A stretch of 64,000 nt of DNA from an uncultured Prevotella sp. (GTDB lineage: Bacteria; Bacteroidota; Bacteroidia; Bacteroidales; Bacteroidaceae): NCBI GenBank assembly GCA_944319815.1, contig CALUEX010000003.1:55384-119383 (forward strand), written 5' to 3'. Below the pieces are notes generated by a model that did no database searches, was not told the DNA's origin, and was given only the letters and a program-made list of their open reading frames with translations. Position numbers and translations under genes: made by a program. Positions 19,287 through 28,585 of the stretch are shown in pieces (position 1 is the stretch's first letter; each line of letters starts with the position of its first letter).

Positions 19287-20024
19287 TTAAATAAACCCTT
19301 GCCGGCGCAAGGCATCCATCATGCCTGCCGACATGGCCTCGTTGTCTTTCTTCGTATAGCGGATTTCGGCGTAGACCTGCGCCAAGGTCTCCTTGTTGTT
19401 TATGCGCACAAACTCCTTGTTCTCCTCAAGGGCCTCCTTCTCGGCGTAGCATCGGTCAATGTCCGAGGGCGAATAGTCGTGGTAAGTCTCGCCGTGAACG
19501 AACGAGCAGAGCGGCAAACGGTCAGAGAGCGGCGGCTCCTCGGCCGGCCATCCAAGCGTAATGGTGGCCACGGGCATTACGAGCTGCGGCAGCCTGAGGG
19601 TGTCTATAATCATCTGCGGCATATAGACGGTGGTGCCGAGGAAGCAAAGGCCAAGGCCTTCCTCCTCCGCAAGGTTGCAGAATGTCTGCGTGTAGAGCAG
19701 TGCGTCGGTAGCGGCGTTGATGAAAGAGAGGAAATTGTCATAGCCGGGCTCTGCCTTACGCTGGCGGCACCAGAGGCTCGCGCGGTTGAAGTCGGCGCAG
19801 ACCGTCAGCACCACGGGGGCCTCGGTCACCATGGGCTGGTTGAAATGGGCTGGCGCGAGCTTAGCCTTCATCTCGGCCGAGCGCGTCACCACGACGCTGT
19901 AAAGCTGCATATTGCCCATCGTCTGCGTGCGTGCGGCCTCGGCGAGAAGGCGGTTGAGCAGTTCGTCGGATACATCCTTGTCTGCATATTTGCGTATGCT
20001 TCGTCTCGTATTGATAGTGTTCAT
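19287..20024 (-). CDS. NfsA/FRP-like nitroreductase, FMN-dependent
   Basis: A 245-residue nitroreductase-family flavoprotein. The N-terminus MNTINTRRSIRKYADKDVSD contains the RRSIRKY FMN phosphate-binding signature, followed by AARTQTMGNMQLYSVVV, the second FMN-contacting segment. The middle has EEEGLGLCFLGTTVYMPQ (the G-rich LGxCxxG region) and VATITLGWPAEEPP. It probably reduces nitro compounds, quinones or flavins with NAD(P)H in the cytoplasm. In anaerobes such enzymes commonly activate nitroimidazoles, but substrate cannot be read from sequence. It stands alone, with its own -7 element at 20053-20060. Confidence 0.92.
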   Translation of the reverse strand: MNTINTRRSIRKYADKDVSDELLNRLLAEAARTQTMGNMQLYSVVVTRSAEMKAKLAPAHFNQPMVTEAPVVLTVCADFNRASLWCRQRKAEPGYDNFLSFINAATDALLYTQTFCNLAEEEGLGLCFLGTTVYMPQMIIDTLRLPQLVMPVATITLGWPAEEPPLSDRLPLCSFVHGETYHDYSPSDIDRCYAEKEALEENKEFVRINNKETLAQVYAEIRYTKKDNEAMSAGMMDALRRQGFI

Positions 20025-20052
20025 ACCTTATGAGTTTTATAAAATCCAAGCG

Positions 20053-20060
20053 CAAAGTTA
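20053..20060 (-). promoter_or_regulatory. Bacteroidetes -7 element for nitroreductase
   Basis: On the minus strand the sequence reads TAACTTTG, an exact TAnnTTTG, 29 bp upstream of the ATG at 20024. Confidence 0.6.
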
Positions 20061-20159
20061 CTAATTTTCCTGCACACTCTATGCCGGCAGCAACAAAAAA
20101 CAATGTATAACGACACGCTAAAAAAACAACTACGGGAGGACGGCACGGCACGAAACGCG

Positions 20160-20460
20160 GCACGACTTGTGGCTTTCCGTCCTGCAAAAGGGCATCTTTC
20201 AGGCAATAAAAGGCATCCTTTTGCCGTGCAATATGTGGCATATCGCCATCCGCCTGGTTACCAAGCACTTACGAGAGCGCCATTTTCATGGCTGCAACAG
20301 CCTGCCCGACAGTGACGGACGGGCGTAAAACGTTTCGGAACAGGCCGTAAACGAGCAACGGTAAAGAAGTAATTTCACGTATCGCTGCAACCATGCTATC
20401 TGTCAACCCGTTGCGCCGCGAACGGCCCGCGAGTTGAACTTTTCGGGAAACTTTCAATCA
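20160..20460. repeat. REP-like AAAAGG/CCTTTT repeat upstream of nrdJ
   Basis: CTGCAAAAGGGCATCTTTC and AATAAAAGGCATCCTTTTGC are followed by GCAATATGTGGCATATCG (about 20236), which is shared with the copy at 58968. A further tail resembling GTCAACCCGTTGC lies at about 20401. The region 20025-20547 holds no gene. Confidence 0.55.
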
Positions 20461-20514
20461 AAAAATCGAGAGAAAATAATCTAAAAAGTTCTTCTTTTTA
20501 TCAAAATTTGTTTG

Positions 20515-20522
20515 TAGCTTTG
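20515..20522 (+). promoter_or_regulatory. Bacteroidetes -7 element for nrdJ
   Basis: TAGCTTTG lies 25 bp before the nrdJ ATG. The leader is therefore very short and leaves no room for a cobalamin riboswitch between promoter and start. Confidence 0.6.
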
Positions 20523-20547
20523 CACCAAAATATCACTTTTATCCGTA

Positions 20548-23115
20548 ATGGAAAACAAGAAAACTTACTCTTTCGACGAAGCATACGAGGCTTCGTTGGC
20601 ATATTTTGGCGGCGACGAACTTGCAGCTCGCGTCTGGGTGAACAAATACGCGCTGAAGGATAGCTTCGGCAACATATTTGAAAAAAGCCCGGCCGATATG
20701 CACTGGCGCATAGCTAACGAAGTGGCCAGGATAGAAAACAAATACGCCAACCCACTGAGCGCAGAGGAAGTGTTCGAGCTGCTCGACCACTTCAAGTACA
20801 TCATACCGGCAGGCAGCCCCATGACGGGCATAGGCAACAACCACCAAGTGGCGTCGTTGTCAAACTGCTTCGTAATCGGCCTTGACGGCGACGCCGACTC
20901 ATACGGGGCCATCATGCGCATCGACGAAGAGCAAGTGCAGCTGATGAAGCGCCGCGGCGGCGTGGGGCACGACCTCTCGCACCTGCGCCCGAAGGGCTCG
21001 CCCGTGAACAACTCGGCGCTGACCTCCACGGGCCTTGTACCCTTCATGGAGCGCTACAGCAACTCGACGCGCGAGGTGGCGCAAGACGGAAGGCGCGGTG
21101 CGCTGATGCTGTCGGTAAGCATCAAGCACCCCGACAGCGAGGCCTTCATCGACGCAAAAATGACCGAGGGCAAGATTACCGGCGCCAACGTGTCGGTGAA
21201 AATCGACGACGACTTCATGCGCGCGGCCGTTGAAGACAAGGAGTACACGCAGCAGTTCCCCATCGACAACGACGAGCCTACGGTGGAAAAGGCCATCAGC
21301 GCAAGGAAGCTGTGGGAGAAGATAGTGCACAACGCATGGAAGAGCGCAGAGCCGGGCGTACTGTTCTGGGACACCATTCTGCGCGAAAGCATACCCGACT
21401 GCTACGCAGACTTGGGCTTCCGCACGGTATCGACAAACCCTTGCGGCGAAATTCCGCTCTGCCCTTACGACTCGTGCCGCCTGCTGTCAATCAACCTTTA
21501 CTCTTACGTAGTAAACCCGTTCACGGACAAGGCTTACTTCGACTACGAGCTGTTCCGCCGCCACGTGGGCATCGCCCAGCGCATCATGGACGACATCGTG
21601 GACATGGAGCTTGAGAAAATCGACCTCATAATGGAGAAAATCAAGGCCGACCCGCAAAGCGACGAGGTGAAGTTCACCGAGTATCACTTGTGGGAAAAAA
21701 TCAAGAACAAGAGCGGTATGGGACGCCGCACGGGCGTGGGCATCACGGCCGAGGGCGATATGCTGGCCGCCATGGGGCTGCGCTACGGCACGCAAGAGGC
21801 CACCAACTTCTCGGTCGAAGTGCACAAGACGCTCGCCCTCGCGGCTTACCGCTCGTCGGTGACGATGGCCAAGGAGCGCGGCGCGTTTGCCGTGTACGAC
21901 GCTAAACGCGAAGCCGCCAACCCGTTCGTCAACCGCATAAAGGAGGCCGACCCTGCCCTCTACGAGGACATGGCGAAGTATGGCCGCCGCAACATTGCCT
22001 GCCTTACCATCGCGCCTACGGGCACAACGAGCCTCATGACGCAGACCACAAGCGGCATAGAGCCGGTGTTCATGCCGGTGTACAAGCGCCGCCGCAAGGT
22101 GAACCCCAACGACACCGACGTGCACGTCGACTTCGTTGACGAGGTGGGCGACTCGTTCGAGGAATACATCGTTTACCACCGTAAGTTCATCGAGTGGATG
22201 AAAGTCAACGGGTACGACACCGAGAAACGCTACACACAAGAGGAAATAGACGACCTCATAGCCAAGTCGCCGTACTACAAGGCCACGGCCAACGACGTTG
22301 ACTGGCTGATGAAAGTGCGTATGCAGGGCGCGATACAGAAATGGGTAGACCACAGCATCAGCGTCACCATCAACCTGCCGAACAACGTTGACGAGGCTCT
22401 CGTCAACCGCCTCTACGTAGAGGCTTGGCGCTCCGGATGCAAGGGATGCACCGTCTACCGTGACGGCTCGCGCTCGGGCGTGATGCTCTCCGTGGAGAAA
22501 AAGAAGGAGAAGGGCGGCGAGGAAATAACCACGCAACAGCAACTGCCGCCGTGCCGCCACCCGGAAGTGACCGAGGTAAGGCCCAAGGAGCTTGAGTGCG
22601 ACGTGGTGCGCTTCCAGAACAACAAGGAGAAATGGGTGGCGTTCGTCGGCCTGCTCGACGGTTATCCATACGAGATTTTCACGGGTTTGCAGGACGACGA
22701 CGAGGGAATAGTGCTGCCGAAGACCGTAACCAAGGGCAAAATCATCAAGCAGGTGGACGAAAACGGCAAGAAGCGCTATGACTTCCAGTTCGAGAACAAG
22801 CGCGGATACAAGACGACCGTAGAAGGCCTGAGCGAAAAGTTCAACCCCGAATACTGGAACTATGCCAAGCTGATTTCAGGCGTGCTGCGCTACCGTATGC
22901 CCATTGAGCACGTAATAAAGCTCGTAAGCTCGCTGCAACTGAAGAGCGAAAGCATCAACACGTGGAAGAACGGCGTGGAACGCGCGCTCAAGAAATACAT
23001 CACCGATGGCACCGAGGCAAAGGGACAGAAATGCCCAGCTTGCGGACAGGAGACGCTCGTCTACCAGGAGGGTTGCCTCATCTGCAAAAACTGCGGAGCG
23101 TCGAGATGCGGATAG
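20548..23115 (+). CDS. nrdJ: Adenosylcobalamin-dependent ribonucleotide reductase, class II
   Basis: An 855-residue class II ribonucleotide reductase that makes deoxyribonucleotides with a B12 radical, with no oxygen requirement. The central (beta/alpha)10 barrel shows NPCGEIPLCPYDSC (about residues 296-309), containing the catalytic Cys and Glu region, and IAPTGTTSLM (about 490). The C-terminus has a zinc-ribbon tail, CPACG (about 828) and CKNCGASRCG (846-855), carrying the redox Cys pair typical of this subclass. Length is normal for the Bacteroidetes form. It depends on cobalamin, so it is a plausible client of the BtuB-like receptor further along. It appears to be monocistronic. Confidence 0.96.
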   Translation: MENKKTYSFDEAYEASLAYFGGDELAARVWVNKYALKDSFGNIFEKSPADMHWRIANEVARIENKYANPLSAEEVFELLDHFKYIIPAGSPMTGIGNNHQVASLSNCFVIGLDGDADSYGAIMRIDEEQVQLMKRRGGVGHDLSHLRPKGSPVNNSALTSTGLVPFMERYSNSTREVAQDGRRGALMLSVSIKHPDSEAFIDAKMTEGKITGANVSVKIDDDFMRAAVEDKEYTQQFPIDNDEPTVEKAISARKLWEKIVHNAWKSAEPGVLFWDTILRESIPDCYADLGFRTVSTNPCGEIPLCPYDSCRLLSINLYSYVVNPFTDKAYFDYELFRRHVGIAQRIMDDIVDMELEKIDLIMEKIKADPQSDEVKFTEYHLWEKIKNKSGMGRRTGVGITAEGDMLAAMGLRYGTQEATNFSVEVHKTLALAAYRSSVTMAKERGAFAVYDAKREAANPFVNRIKEADPALYEDMAKYGRRNIACLTIAPTGTTSLMTQTTSGIEPVFMPVYKRRRKVNPNDTDVHVDFVDEVGDSFEEYIVYHRKFIEWMKVNGYDTEKRYTQEEIDDLIAKSPYYKATANDVDWLMKVRMQGAIQKWVDHSISVTINLPNNVDEALVNRLYVEAWRSGCKGCTVYRDGSRSGVMLSVEKKKEKGGEEITTQQQLPPCRHPEVTEVRPKELECDVVRFQNNKEKWVAFVGLLDGYPYEIFTGLQDDDEGIVLPKTVTKGKIIKQVDENGKKRYDFQFENKRGYKTTVEGLSEKFNPEYWNYAKLISGVLRYRMPIEHVIKLVSSLQLKSESINTWKNGVERALKKYITDGTEAKGQKCPACGQETLVYQEGCLICKNCGASRCG

Positions 23116-23400
23116 TTTTTCAATGCATAATTCACAATGCATAATTCATAATTGGGCTGACGCCAGTGCCGCAATGACAAACGGCAAACCACTGGTTTTT
23201 AGCTGGGGCATGACCGCATAAAAAGCGGCTGCTACGGATAGGTATCATCGGCCATAAGTGCATTATGAATTGCAAACGACTAATTATGCATTGTGCATTA
23301 TGAATTATGCACTAAGGACAGGGATTATGCAACGAATTGCAAACAACTAATTATGCATTGTGCATTATGAATTATGCATTAAGGATATGGATTATGCATT
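23116..23400. repeat. AT-rich repeats including a 67-bp tandem duplication at the folB start
   Basis: Variants of CAATGCATAATTCACAATGC and TGTGCATTATGAATTATGC fill 23116-23150 and 23255-23400. Within them 23267-23333 and 23334-23400 are a 67-bp direct duplication, both starting GAATTGCAAAC and differing at about 6 positions. The second copy contains the folB ribosome-binding AAGGA and start codon. Confidence 0.8.
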
Positions 23401-23773
23401 AAAAGAAGGTTACGTCGTACTGAACAACCTGCGCTTCAACGCACGCCACGGCGTCTTGCCGCAGGAACGTGCCACGGGCGGCGAGTTCATCGTCAACCTC
23501 AGGGCTAAGTATCCGCTGGCGAAAGCCGTAGAAAGCGACGACGTTGCCGACACTCTCAACTACGCCGAACTGTTTGAAATCATAAATAAGGAGATGCAGA
23601 AGCCATCCTGCCTGCTCGAGCACGTAGCGGGCAGGATTGGCAAAAGCATTTTCGAGGCCATGCCGGAAGTGGAGGCCATCGACATCACGCTGGCCAAGAC
23701 CAACCCACCGATGGGGGCTGACCTCGACAGCGCGGCAGTAGAACTACACTTAATAAATGATAAAACTTTTTGA
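23387..23773 (+). CDS. folB: Dihydroneopterin aldolase
   Basis: A 128-residue FolB protein of folate synthesis, converting dihydroneopterin to 6-hydroxymethyl-dihydropterin and glycolaldehyde. The start at 23387 (MDYALKEGYVVLNNLRFNAR) is preceded by AAGGA at the right distance; the frame is open upstream through the repeat but that part is repeat sequence. Family features are FNARHGVLPQER near the N-terminus, LNYAELFEIINKEM, SCLLEHVAGRI with the pterin-binding Glu, and the active-site Lys in LAKTNPPMGAD. Its upstream 67 bp duplicate its own leader and first codons. folK lies separately at 47116. Confidence 0.93.
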   Translation: MDYALKEGYVVLNNLRFNARHGVLPQERATGGEFIVNLRAKYPLAKAVESDDVADTLNYAELFEIINKEMQKPSCLLEHVAGRIGKSIFEAMPEVEAIDITLAKTNPPMGADLDSAAVELHLINDKTF

Positions 23774-23802
23774 AAGGTTGCAGTTTTTGCGGATAAAATA
23801 AG

Positions 23803-23810
23803 TACCTTTG
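23803..23810 (+). promoter_or_regulatory. Bacteroidetes -7 element for the amidase/mlaD pair
   Basis: TACCTTTG sits 19 bp before the amidase ATG, inside the short gap after folB. No good -33 box is seen. Confidence 0.5.
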
Positions 23811-23829
23811 TATTTATAATAAAGCGCTC

Positions 23830-25020
23830 ATGGGCAAAAAGGTAATATTCATCTTACTGATATTAGTCTCTTTCTCCACGGTCATCCTCGGCGCGGACAA
23901 ACGCTTTACGCTCGTCATCGATGCCGGGCACGGCGGCCATGACGTCGGCGCAAGGGGTGCGTTCTCGTATGAAAAGAACATCAACCTGAGCGTAGCCTTG
24001 GCCTTCGGCAAGTATGTTGAGCGCAACTGCCCCGACGTAAGGGTCATCTACACACGCAAGACTGACGTGTTCGTGCCGCTGCACAAGCGAGCCGACATAG
24101 CCAACAAGAACAAGGCGGACGTGTTCATATCAATCCACACGAACGCCTTGCCGAAAGGACACATAGCCCGGGGGCTCGAAACCTACACGATGGGTATGCG
24201 TCGCTCTGACGAGAAGTTGAGCGCGGCTAAACGCGAGAACTCCGTCATAATGATAGAAAAAGACTACAAGGAACATTACGAAGGGTATGACCCGAACTCG
24301 CCAGAAAGCACAATCCTGTTCGAGTTCATGCACGACAAGAACATGGCCCAGAGTGTAGAGCTTGCAAGATACGTGCAGACGAACGTATGCGCAATGGCCA
24401 AAAGGCCCAACAAGGGCGTGAAACAGGACGTGTTCCTCGTGCTTCGCGAGACGTCGATGCCGGCCTGCCTGATAGAGCTTGGCTTCATCACGACGCCAGA
24501 CGAAGAGAAGTTCCTCAACAACAAGTCGAACATTGACAAGTTAGCGAAAGGCATCTACAACGCCTTCGCACAATACAAGGCGAAGTACGACAAGACAGGC
24601 AGGTCTGTATATCGCTTCATCGAGGAAAAAGCCGACGACGAACCGAAGGATGATAAGGCAAAAGACCAGGACGACGAACGCGAGGCCAAAGCCAGCAATG
24701 ACTACGAAGAAGGCAAGAAAAGGAATGACGGCGCAAATGACAGAGACGACGACCGCCCTGTCTTTAAGGTACAAATATTGGCCAGCAGCAATAAAATAAG
24801 CAAGACCAAAGCCAACTTCAAAGGTCTTGAAGATGTAGATTCTTACGATGAAGGCGGCTTGGTAAAATACACTTACGGTGCCTCGACCGACTACAATGAA
24901 ATATACCGCTTGCGCAAATCAATCCTCGACAAATACCCGGAAGCGTTCATCATAGCCTTCAAGAACGGTGAAAAAATGAACGTGAACAAGGCAATACAAG
25001 AGTTTAAGTCTAACAAATAG
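23830..25020 (+). CDS. N-acetylmuramoyl-L-alanine amidase with C-terminal SPOR-like domain
   Basis: A 396-residue cell-wall hydrolase. The N-terminal segment MGKKVIFILLILVSFSTVIL is a signal peptide. The Amidase_3 domain (about 28-240) shows DAGHGGHDVGARG with a zinc His, IHTNAL, and LIELGF with the catalytic Glu. A charged, Asp/Lys-rich linker (about 262-308) follows. The last 85 residues (FKVQILASSNKISK...YPEAFIIAFKNGEKM) look like a SPOR domain that binds denuded septal glycan. It therefore likely acts in daughter-cell separation. It lies 8 bp upstream of the mlaD-like gene, forming an operon common in Bacteroidetes. Confidence 0.93.
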   Translation: MGKKVIFILLILVSFSTVILGADKRFTLVIDAGHGGHDVGARGAFSYEKNINLSVALAFGKYVERNCPDVRVIYTRKTDVFVPLHKRADIANKNKADVFISIHTNALPKGHIARGLETYTMGMRRSDEKLSAAKRENSVIMIEKDYKEHYEGYDPNSPESTILFEFMHDKNMAQSVELARYVQTNVCAMAKRPNKGVKQDVFLVLRETSMPACLIELGFITTPDEEKFLNNKSNIDKLAKGIYNAFAQYKAKYDKTGRSVYRFIEEKADDEPKDDKAKDQDDEREAKASNDYEEGKKRNDGANDRDDDRPVFKVQILASSNKISKTKANFKGLEDVDSYDEGGLVKYTYGASTDYNEIYRLRKSILDKYPEAFIIAFKNGEKMNVNKAIQEFKSNK

Positions 25021-25028
25021 AGAATGTC

Positions 25029-25931
25029 ATGAAGTTTTTTAACAAGGAAGTCAAGATAGCTTTAGTAGTGATATGCGGCCTGGTAATCCTGTTTTTCGGA
25101 ATGAATTTCCTCAAGGGGCTTAACCTTTTCTCGTCTGCAAATATTTACTACATATCATTCAAGGACATAAGCGGCCTGTCATCATCAAGTCCGATTTATG
25201 CCGACGGCTACCAGGTCGGCGTTGTAAAAAGCATAAAGTACGACTACGAGAAGTCAGGATACATCATGGTTGAAGCCGACATCAACGAGCAACTGCGCAT
25301 ACCTAAAGGCAGCAGCGCGGAAATCGTGAGCGATATGCTAGGCAACGTAAAGGTAAACTTGCTGCTTGCCACCAATCCACGCGAACGAATAATGCCAGGC
25401 GAAACTATCCAAGGAGGTATCAACGACGGTGCCTTGGGACAAATGAAGGGCATGATACCAACGGTGATGCAAATCCTGCCGAAAATCGACTCTATATTGA
25501 CAAACCTCAACACGCTGCTGGCCAACCCTGCAATAGCGAACTCTATGCAGAACGTGGAGACAATCACAGGCAACCTGACCGTTACGTCGCGCCGACTGAA
25601 CAATCTCGTCGCAGGTCTTGAAAGCAGCGTACCCGGCATGGTAAGCCGCACCGACAGCGTTCTCGACAATGCAAACCAGCTAACGAAAAACCTCAACAAG
25701 ATAGACGTTGCGGGCACTGTGGCACGTGTTGACGAGACCTTGGCAAACATGGAGGAATTTACGGCACAACTGAACAACAACCAAGGGACTTTAGGACTGC
25801 TGATGCGCGACCCCACGCTTTACAACAACCTGAACAGCACAATGCGCTCGGCTGACTCGTTGCTCACCGACCTAAAGGCACACCCTAAACGCTACGTACA
25901 TTTCTCTTTATTCGGAAGAAAGGATAAATAA
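25029..25931 (+). CDS. MlaD-type lipid-binding protein (MCE domain)
   Basis: A 300-residue protein with one N-terminal TM helix (VKIALVVICGLVILFFGMNF) and a single MCE domain (about 38-118) including ISGLSSSSPIYADGYQVGVV, the conserved core. The C-terminal part is a long helical, Asn/Leu-rich region. It is probably the substrate-binding component of an ABC phospholipid transporter that moves lipids between the membranes. The ATPase and permease are not in this window. It is transcribed with the amidase and ends in a strong terminator. Confidence 0.9.
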   Translation: MKFFNKEVKIALVVICGLVILFFGMNFLKGLNLFSSANIYYISFKDISGLSSSSPIYADGYQVGVVKSIKYDYEKSGYIMVEADINEQLRIPKGSSAEIVSDMLGNVKVNLLLATNPRERIMPGETIQGGINDGALGQMKGMIPTVMQILPKIDSILTNLNTLLANPAIANSMQNVETITGNLTVTSRRLNNLVAGLESSVPGMVSRTDSVLDNANQLTKNLNKIDVAGTVARVDETLANMEEFTAQLNNNQGTLGLLMRDPTLYNNLNSTMRSADSLLTDLKAHPKRYVHFSLFGRKDK

Positions 25932-25953
25932 CATACCACGCAAATTCTTTCAA

Positions 25954-26001
25954 GCGCCCTGTCTATTTAAAAATCATCTAAATAGACAGGGCGCGTTTCT
26001 T
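25954..26001 (+). terminator. Terminator of the amidase-mlaD operon
   Basis: GCGCCCTGTCTATTTA (25954-25969) and TAAATAGACAGGGCGC (25979-25994) form a perfect 16-bp stem with a 9-nt loop, followed by GTTTCTT. Confidence 0.85.
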
Positions 26002-26307
26002 ATATGCGCAAATCTCCCGGAAGTCACTAATACATACCACTTTCAACAAAACGTGACAAAAAAGCGCACAAAATTCCAGATTTCAGCAATGCCCACATAT
26101 TTCTCTAATTATCAACAACTTGCAAATACACAAACGCAAATATTACATCAAGGTTACAAGATAATCCATAAAATGGCTTTTCACCGACATTTACGGCAAC
26201 AAGCCTGAACCACAATAAAAAACGCAATTTGCTTGTTTCGATATTTTTTGCGAAATTTGCAATCACGTTTCAGAAAGTCGAAAGACATACTAATCTTCTC
26301 TCTAACA
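26002..26307. other. AT-rich leader region upstream of dnaA
   Basis: No gene. TTATCAACA at about 26109 differs from the DnaA box TTATCCACA by one base, and the stretch is AT-rich. One weak box is not enough to call a replication origin. No exact TAnnTTTG promoter was found; TATTTTTTG near 26243 is a poor variant. Confidence 0.4.
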
Positions 26308-27720
26308 ATGGATAATACCCCAAGCACGCTTTGGGACAAATGCCTTTTGCTTATAAAGGAAAACGTCTCGGAACAGCAATACAAGACATGGTTCAACCCT
26401 ATAAAGTTCGAATCATTCAACGAAGCAACAAGGACACTTATAATACAGGTGCCCAGCAATTTTTTCGTGGAATATCTCGAGGAGAACTACCTGTCTTTGC
26501 TGACTAAGGTGCTGACAAGGCATTTCGGGGTAGGCATCCGCCTGAACTACCGTATAATAATAGACAAAGGCAACAAGCTTACACAAGAAATAGAACAAGA
26601 ACCTGTACCGGACATAGACAAAACAAACAGACGGACTACAGGTATCAACCAATCGCCGACAATACTTGATGCAGCAAAGCCACAGGACATAGACTCACAA
26701 CTCGACCTGCACCACACGTTTGCGAACTACATCGAAGGTGACAGTAACAAACTGCCACGCTCCGTTGGGTTGTCGATTGCCGAGCACCCGAACTCAAGAC
26801 AGTTCAACCCAATGTTCATATATGGCCCGTCAGGATGCGGAAAAACCCATCTGATTAACGCCATCGGCGTGCGTGCAAAAGAGCTGTATCCGCAAAAACG
26901 AATTCTTTACGTAAGTGCAAGGCTGTTCCAAGTACAATATACCGATGCCGTACTGAAGAACTGCACAAACGACTTCATCAACTTCTACCAGACCATCGAT
27001 ATGCTCATCGTTGATGATATACAGGAATGGACATCGGCAGCGAAGACACAGGAAACGTTCTTCCATATATTCAACCACCTGACACGTAACGGCAAGCGCA
27101 TAATACTGGCCAGCGACCGACCACCTGTTGACCTGCAAGGCATGAGCGAACGCTTGTTGACACGTTTCTGCTGTGGGCTCATTGCAGAGCTTGAAAGACC
27201 AAATCCGCAGCTTTGCGTTGACATTCTGAAGAACAAAATCAAGCGTGACGGGCTACATATTCCCGACGATGTTGTGCAGTTCATTGCCGAGACAGCTAAC
27301 GGCAGCGTGCGCGACCTGGAAGGAGTTATCAACTCGTTGCTGGCCTTCTCTGTAGTCTACAACTGCAAGATAGATATGCGGTTGGCAGAAAGAATTATCA
27401 AACGAGCCGTAAAGATTGACAACGAACCACTCACAATGGACGACATTCTCGATACGGTATGCAATCATTTCAACGTCACCACGGCAGCCGTCATTAGCCG
27501 AAGCCGCAAGCGCGACTACGTTGTGGCACGCCAAGTGTCGATGTATCTCGCCCAGAAATACACCAAGATGCCGGCTTCGAGGATAGGAAAACTTGTAGGA
27601 GGACGCGACCATTCGACCGTAATCCACAGTTGCACGCAGATAGAGAATAGGCTTAAAATTGACAAAATGTTTTGCAGCGAGATACAGAGCATTGAAAACT
27701 CGTTCAAGCTGAAAAGATAA
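26308..27720 (+). CDS. dnaA: Chromosomal replication initiator DnaA
   Basis: The start is taken at MDNTPSTLWDKCLLLIKENV (26308); the frame is open 25 codons upstream without similarity. This gives 470 residues. Domain I (about 1-90) interacts with the helicase. Domain III is an AAA+ module with Walker A GPSGCGKTHL (about 172-181), Walker B MLIVDDIQ and the sensor region GKRIILASDRPP. Domain IV carries the DNA-binding helix-turn-helix with VGGRDHSTVIHSC (about 430-442), the DnaA signature. It initiates chromosome replication. A strong terminator follows directly. No dnaN or gyrB lies nearby. Confidence 0.98.
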   Translation: MDNTPSTLWDKCLLLIKENVSEQQYKTWFNPIKFESFNEATRTLIIQVPSNFFVEYLEENYLSLLTKVLTRHFGVGIRLNYRIIIDKGNKLTQEIEQEPVPDIDKTNRRTTGINQSPTILDAAKPQDIDSQLDLHHTFANYIEGDSNKLPRSVGLSIAEHPNSRQFNPMFIYGPSGCGKTHLINAIGVRAKELYPQKRILYVSARLFQVQYTDAVLKNCTNDFINFYQTIDMLIVDDIQEWTSAAKTQETFFHIFNHLTRNGKRIILASDRPPVDLQGMSERLLTRFCCGLIAELERPNPQLCVDILKNKIKRDGLHIPDDVVQFIAETANGSVRDLEGVINSLLAFSVVYNCKIDMRLAERIIKRAVKIDNEPLTMDDILDTVCNHFNVTTAAVISRSRKRDYVVARQVSMYLAQKYTKMPASRIGKLVGGRDHSTVIHSCTQIENRLKIDKMFCSEIQSIENSFKLKR

Positions 27721-27725
27721 ACAAC

Positions 27726-27790
27726 AAAGCGAAGTGCCAAAATAAAGAGGACAACATCAGTCCATTTATTTTGGCACTTCGCTTTTTTTA
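27726..27790 (+). terminator. dnaA terminator
   Basis: AAAGCGAAGTGCCAAAATAAA (27726-27746) pairs perfectly over 21 bp with 27765-27785, then TTTT. Loop 18 nt. Confidence 0.88.
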
Positions 27791-27879
27791 TACATTAAAA
27801 GCAAGCGTTACAAGATACGGGCAATGCCATACGAGCTTTAAAAAAGAAAATCCTTAACACTAACTAATCATCATCCATT

Positions 27880-28476
27880 TTACAAAGGCACGCTATCCTG
27901 CAACCAACCTGTATGGCTAAGTAGGACCTTGAAACCGATAAATATAAGTATCACGCCACCAATAAGCTCAGCCTTGAGCCTCTTCTGGATAGCCTTTCCA
28001 AAGCGCACGCCAAGCAAATTGCCAGCAACGGCAAAGGCGAAAGACACAAGACCGATTACAACAAGCGGCATAGCCAACTGCGACATCTCCCTGTAACCCA
28101 AGCACGAGAACGACACACCGACAGCAAGGGCATCGATGCTCGTCGCGACGGACAGCACAACCTGGGTGCGCAGTCGCGACGGGTCATAATGACAATCGCC
28201 TTCCTCACCGAAAGACTCCTTTATCATCCTCACGCCCAAGAATGCCAACAAGCCAAAAGCCACCCAATGGTCAACAGCCTCCACGTATCCGGCAAAATAG
28301 TTAGTACACAACCATCCGGCAAAAGGCATCAATGCCTGGAACAAGCCAAACAGAACGCCTACCTGCAAGATAATCCTCCAAACATACCTGCGCGCAAGCA
28401 CGCCGCACACTATCGACACGGCAAAACAGTCCATGGCCAACGCCACTGACAAAAGACATATATCTATAAAATTCAT
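27880..28476 (-). CDS. mntP: Manganese exporter MntP
   Basis: A 198-residue membrane protein with six TM helices and two related halves, each with an Asp motif: SVALAMDCFAVSIVCG near the N-terminus and VATSIDALAVGVSFS in the second half. These are the hallmark of MntP (DUF204), which exports Mn2+. Length fits (about 190). A Bacteroidetes -7 element lies just upstream. No mntP riboswitch-like (yybP-ykoY) structure was recognised in the very short leader. Confidence 0.93.
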   Translation of the reverse strand: MNFIDICLLSVALAMDCFAVSIVCGVLARRYVWRIILQVGVLFGLFQALMPFAGWLCTNYFAGYVEAVDHWVAFGLLAFLGVRMIKESFGEEGDCHYDPSRLRTQVVLSVATSIDALAVGVSFSCLGYREMSQLAMPLVVIGLVSFAFAVAGNLLGVRFGKAIQKRLKAELIGGVILIFIGFKVLLSHTGWLQDSVPL

Positions 28477-28486
28477 AATGCGCCTG

Positions 28487-28494
28487 CAAAGGTA
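28487..28494 (-). promoter_or_regulatory. Bacteroidetes -7 element for mntP
   Basis: The minus strand reads TACCTTTG, 11 bp from the ATG at 28476, implying a nearly leaderless transcript or a slightly later start codon. Confidence 0.5.
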
Positions 28495-28585
28495 CGAAAT
28501 AAATCATAAAAGGACAAGGATGCGTACTCCCATATAGACGCAAACAATATGTCAAATGGAAATCCGCACGCGCCGTGTTATAGCA

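Noticed and set aside
26100-26307. Possible replication origin next to dnaA
   Set aside because: Only one near-match DnaA box (TTATCAACA) was seen and no cluster of boxes or unwinding element could be shown; GC skew could not be computed here.
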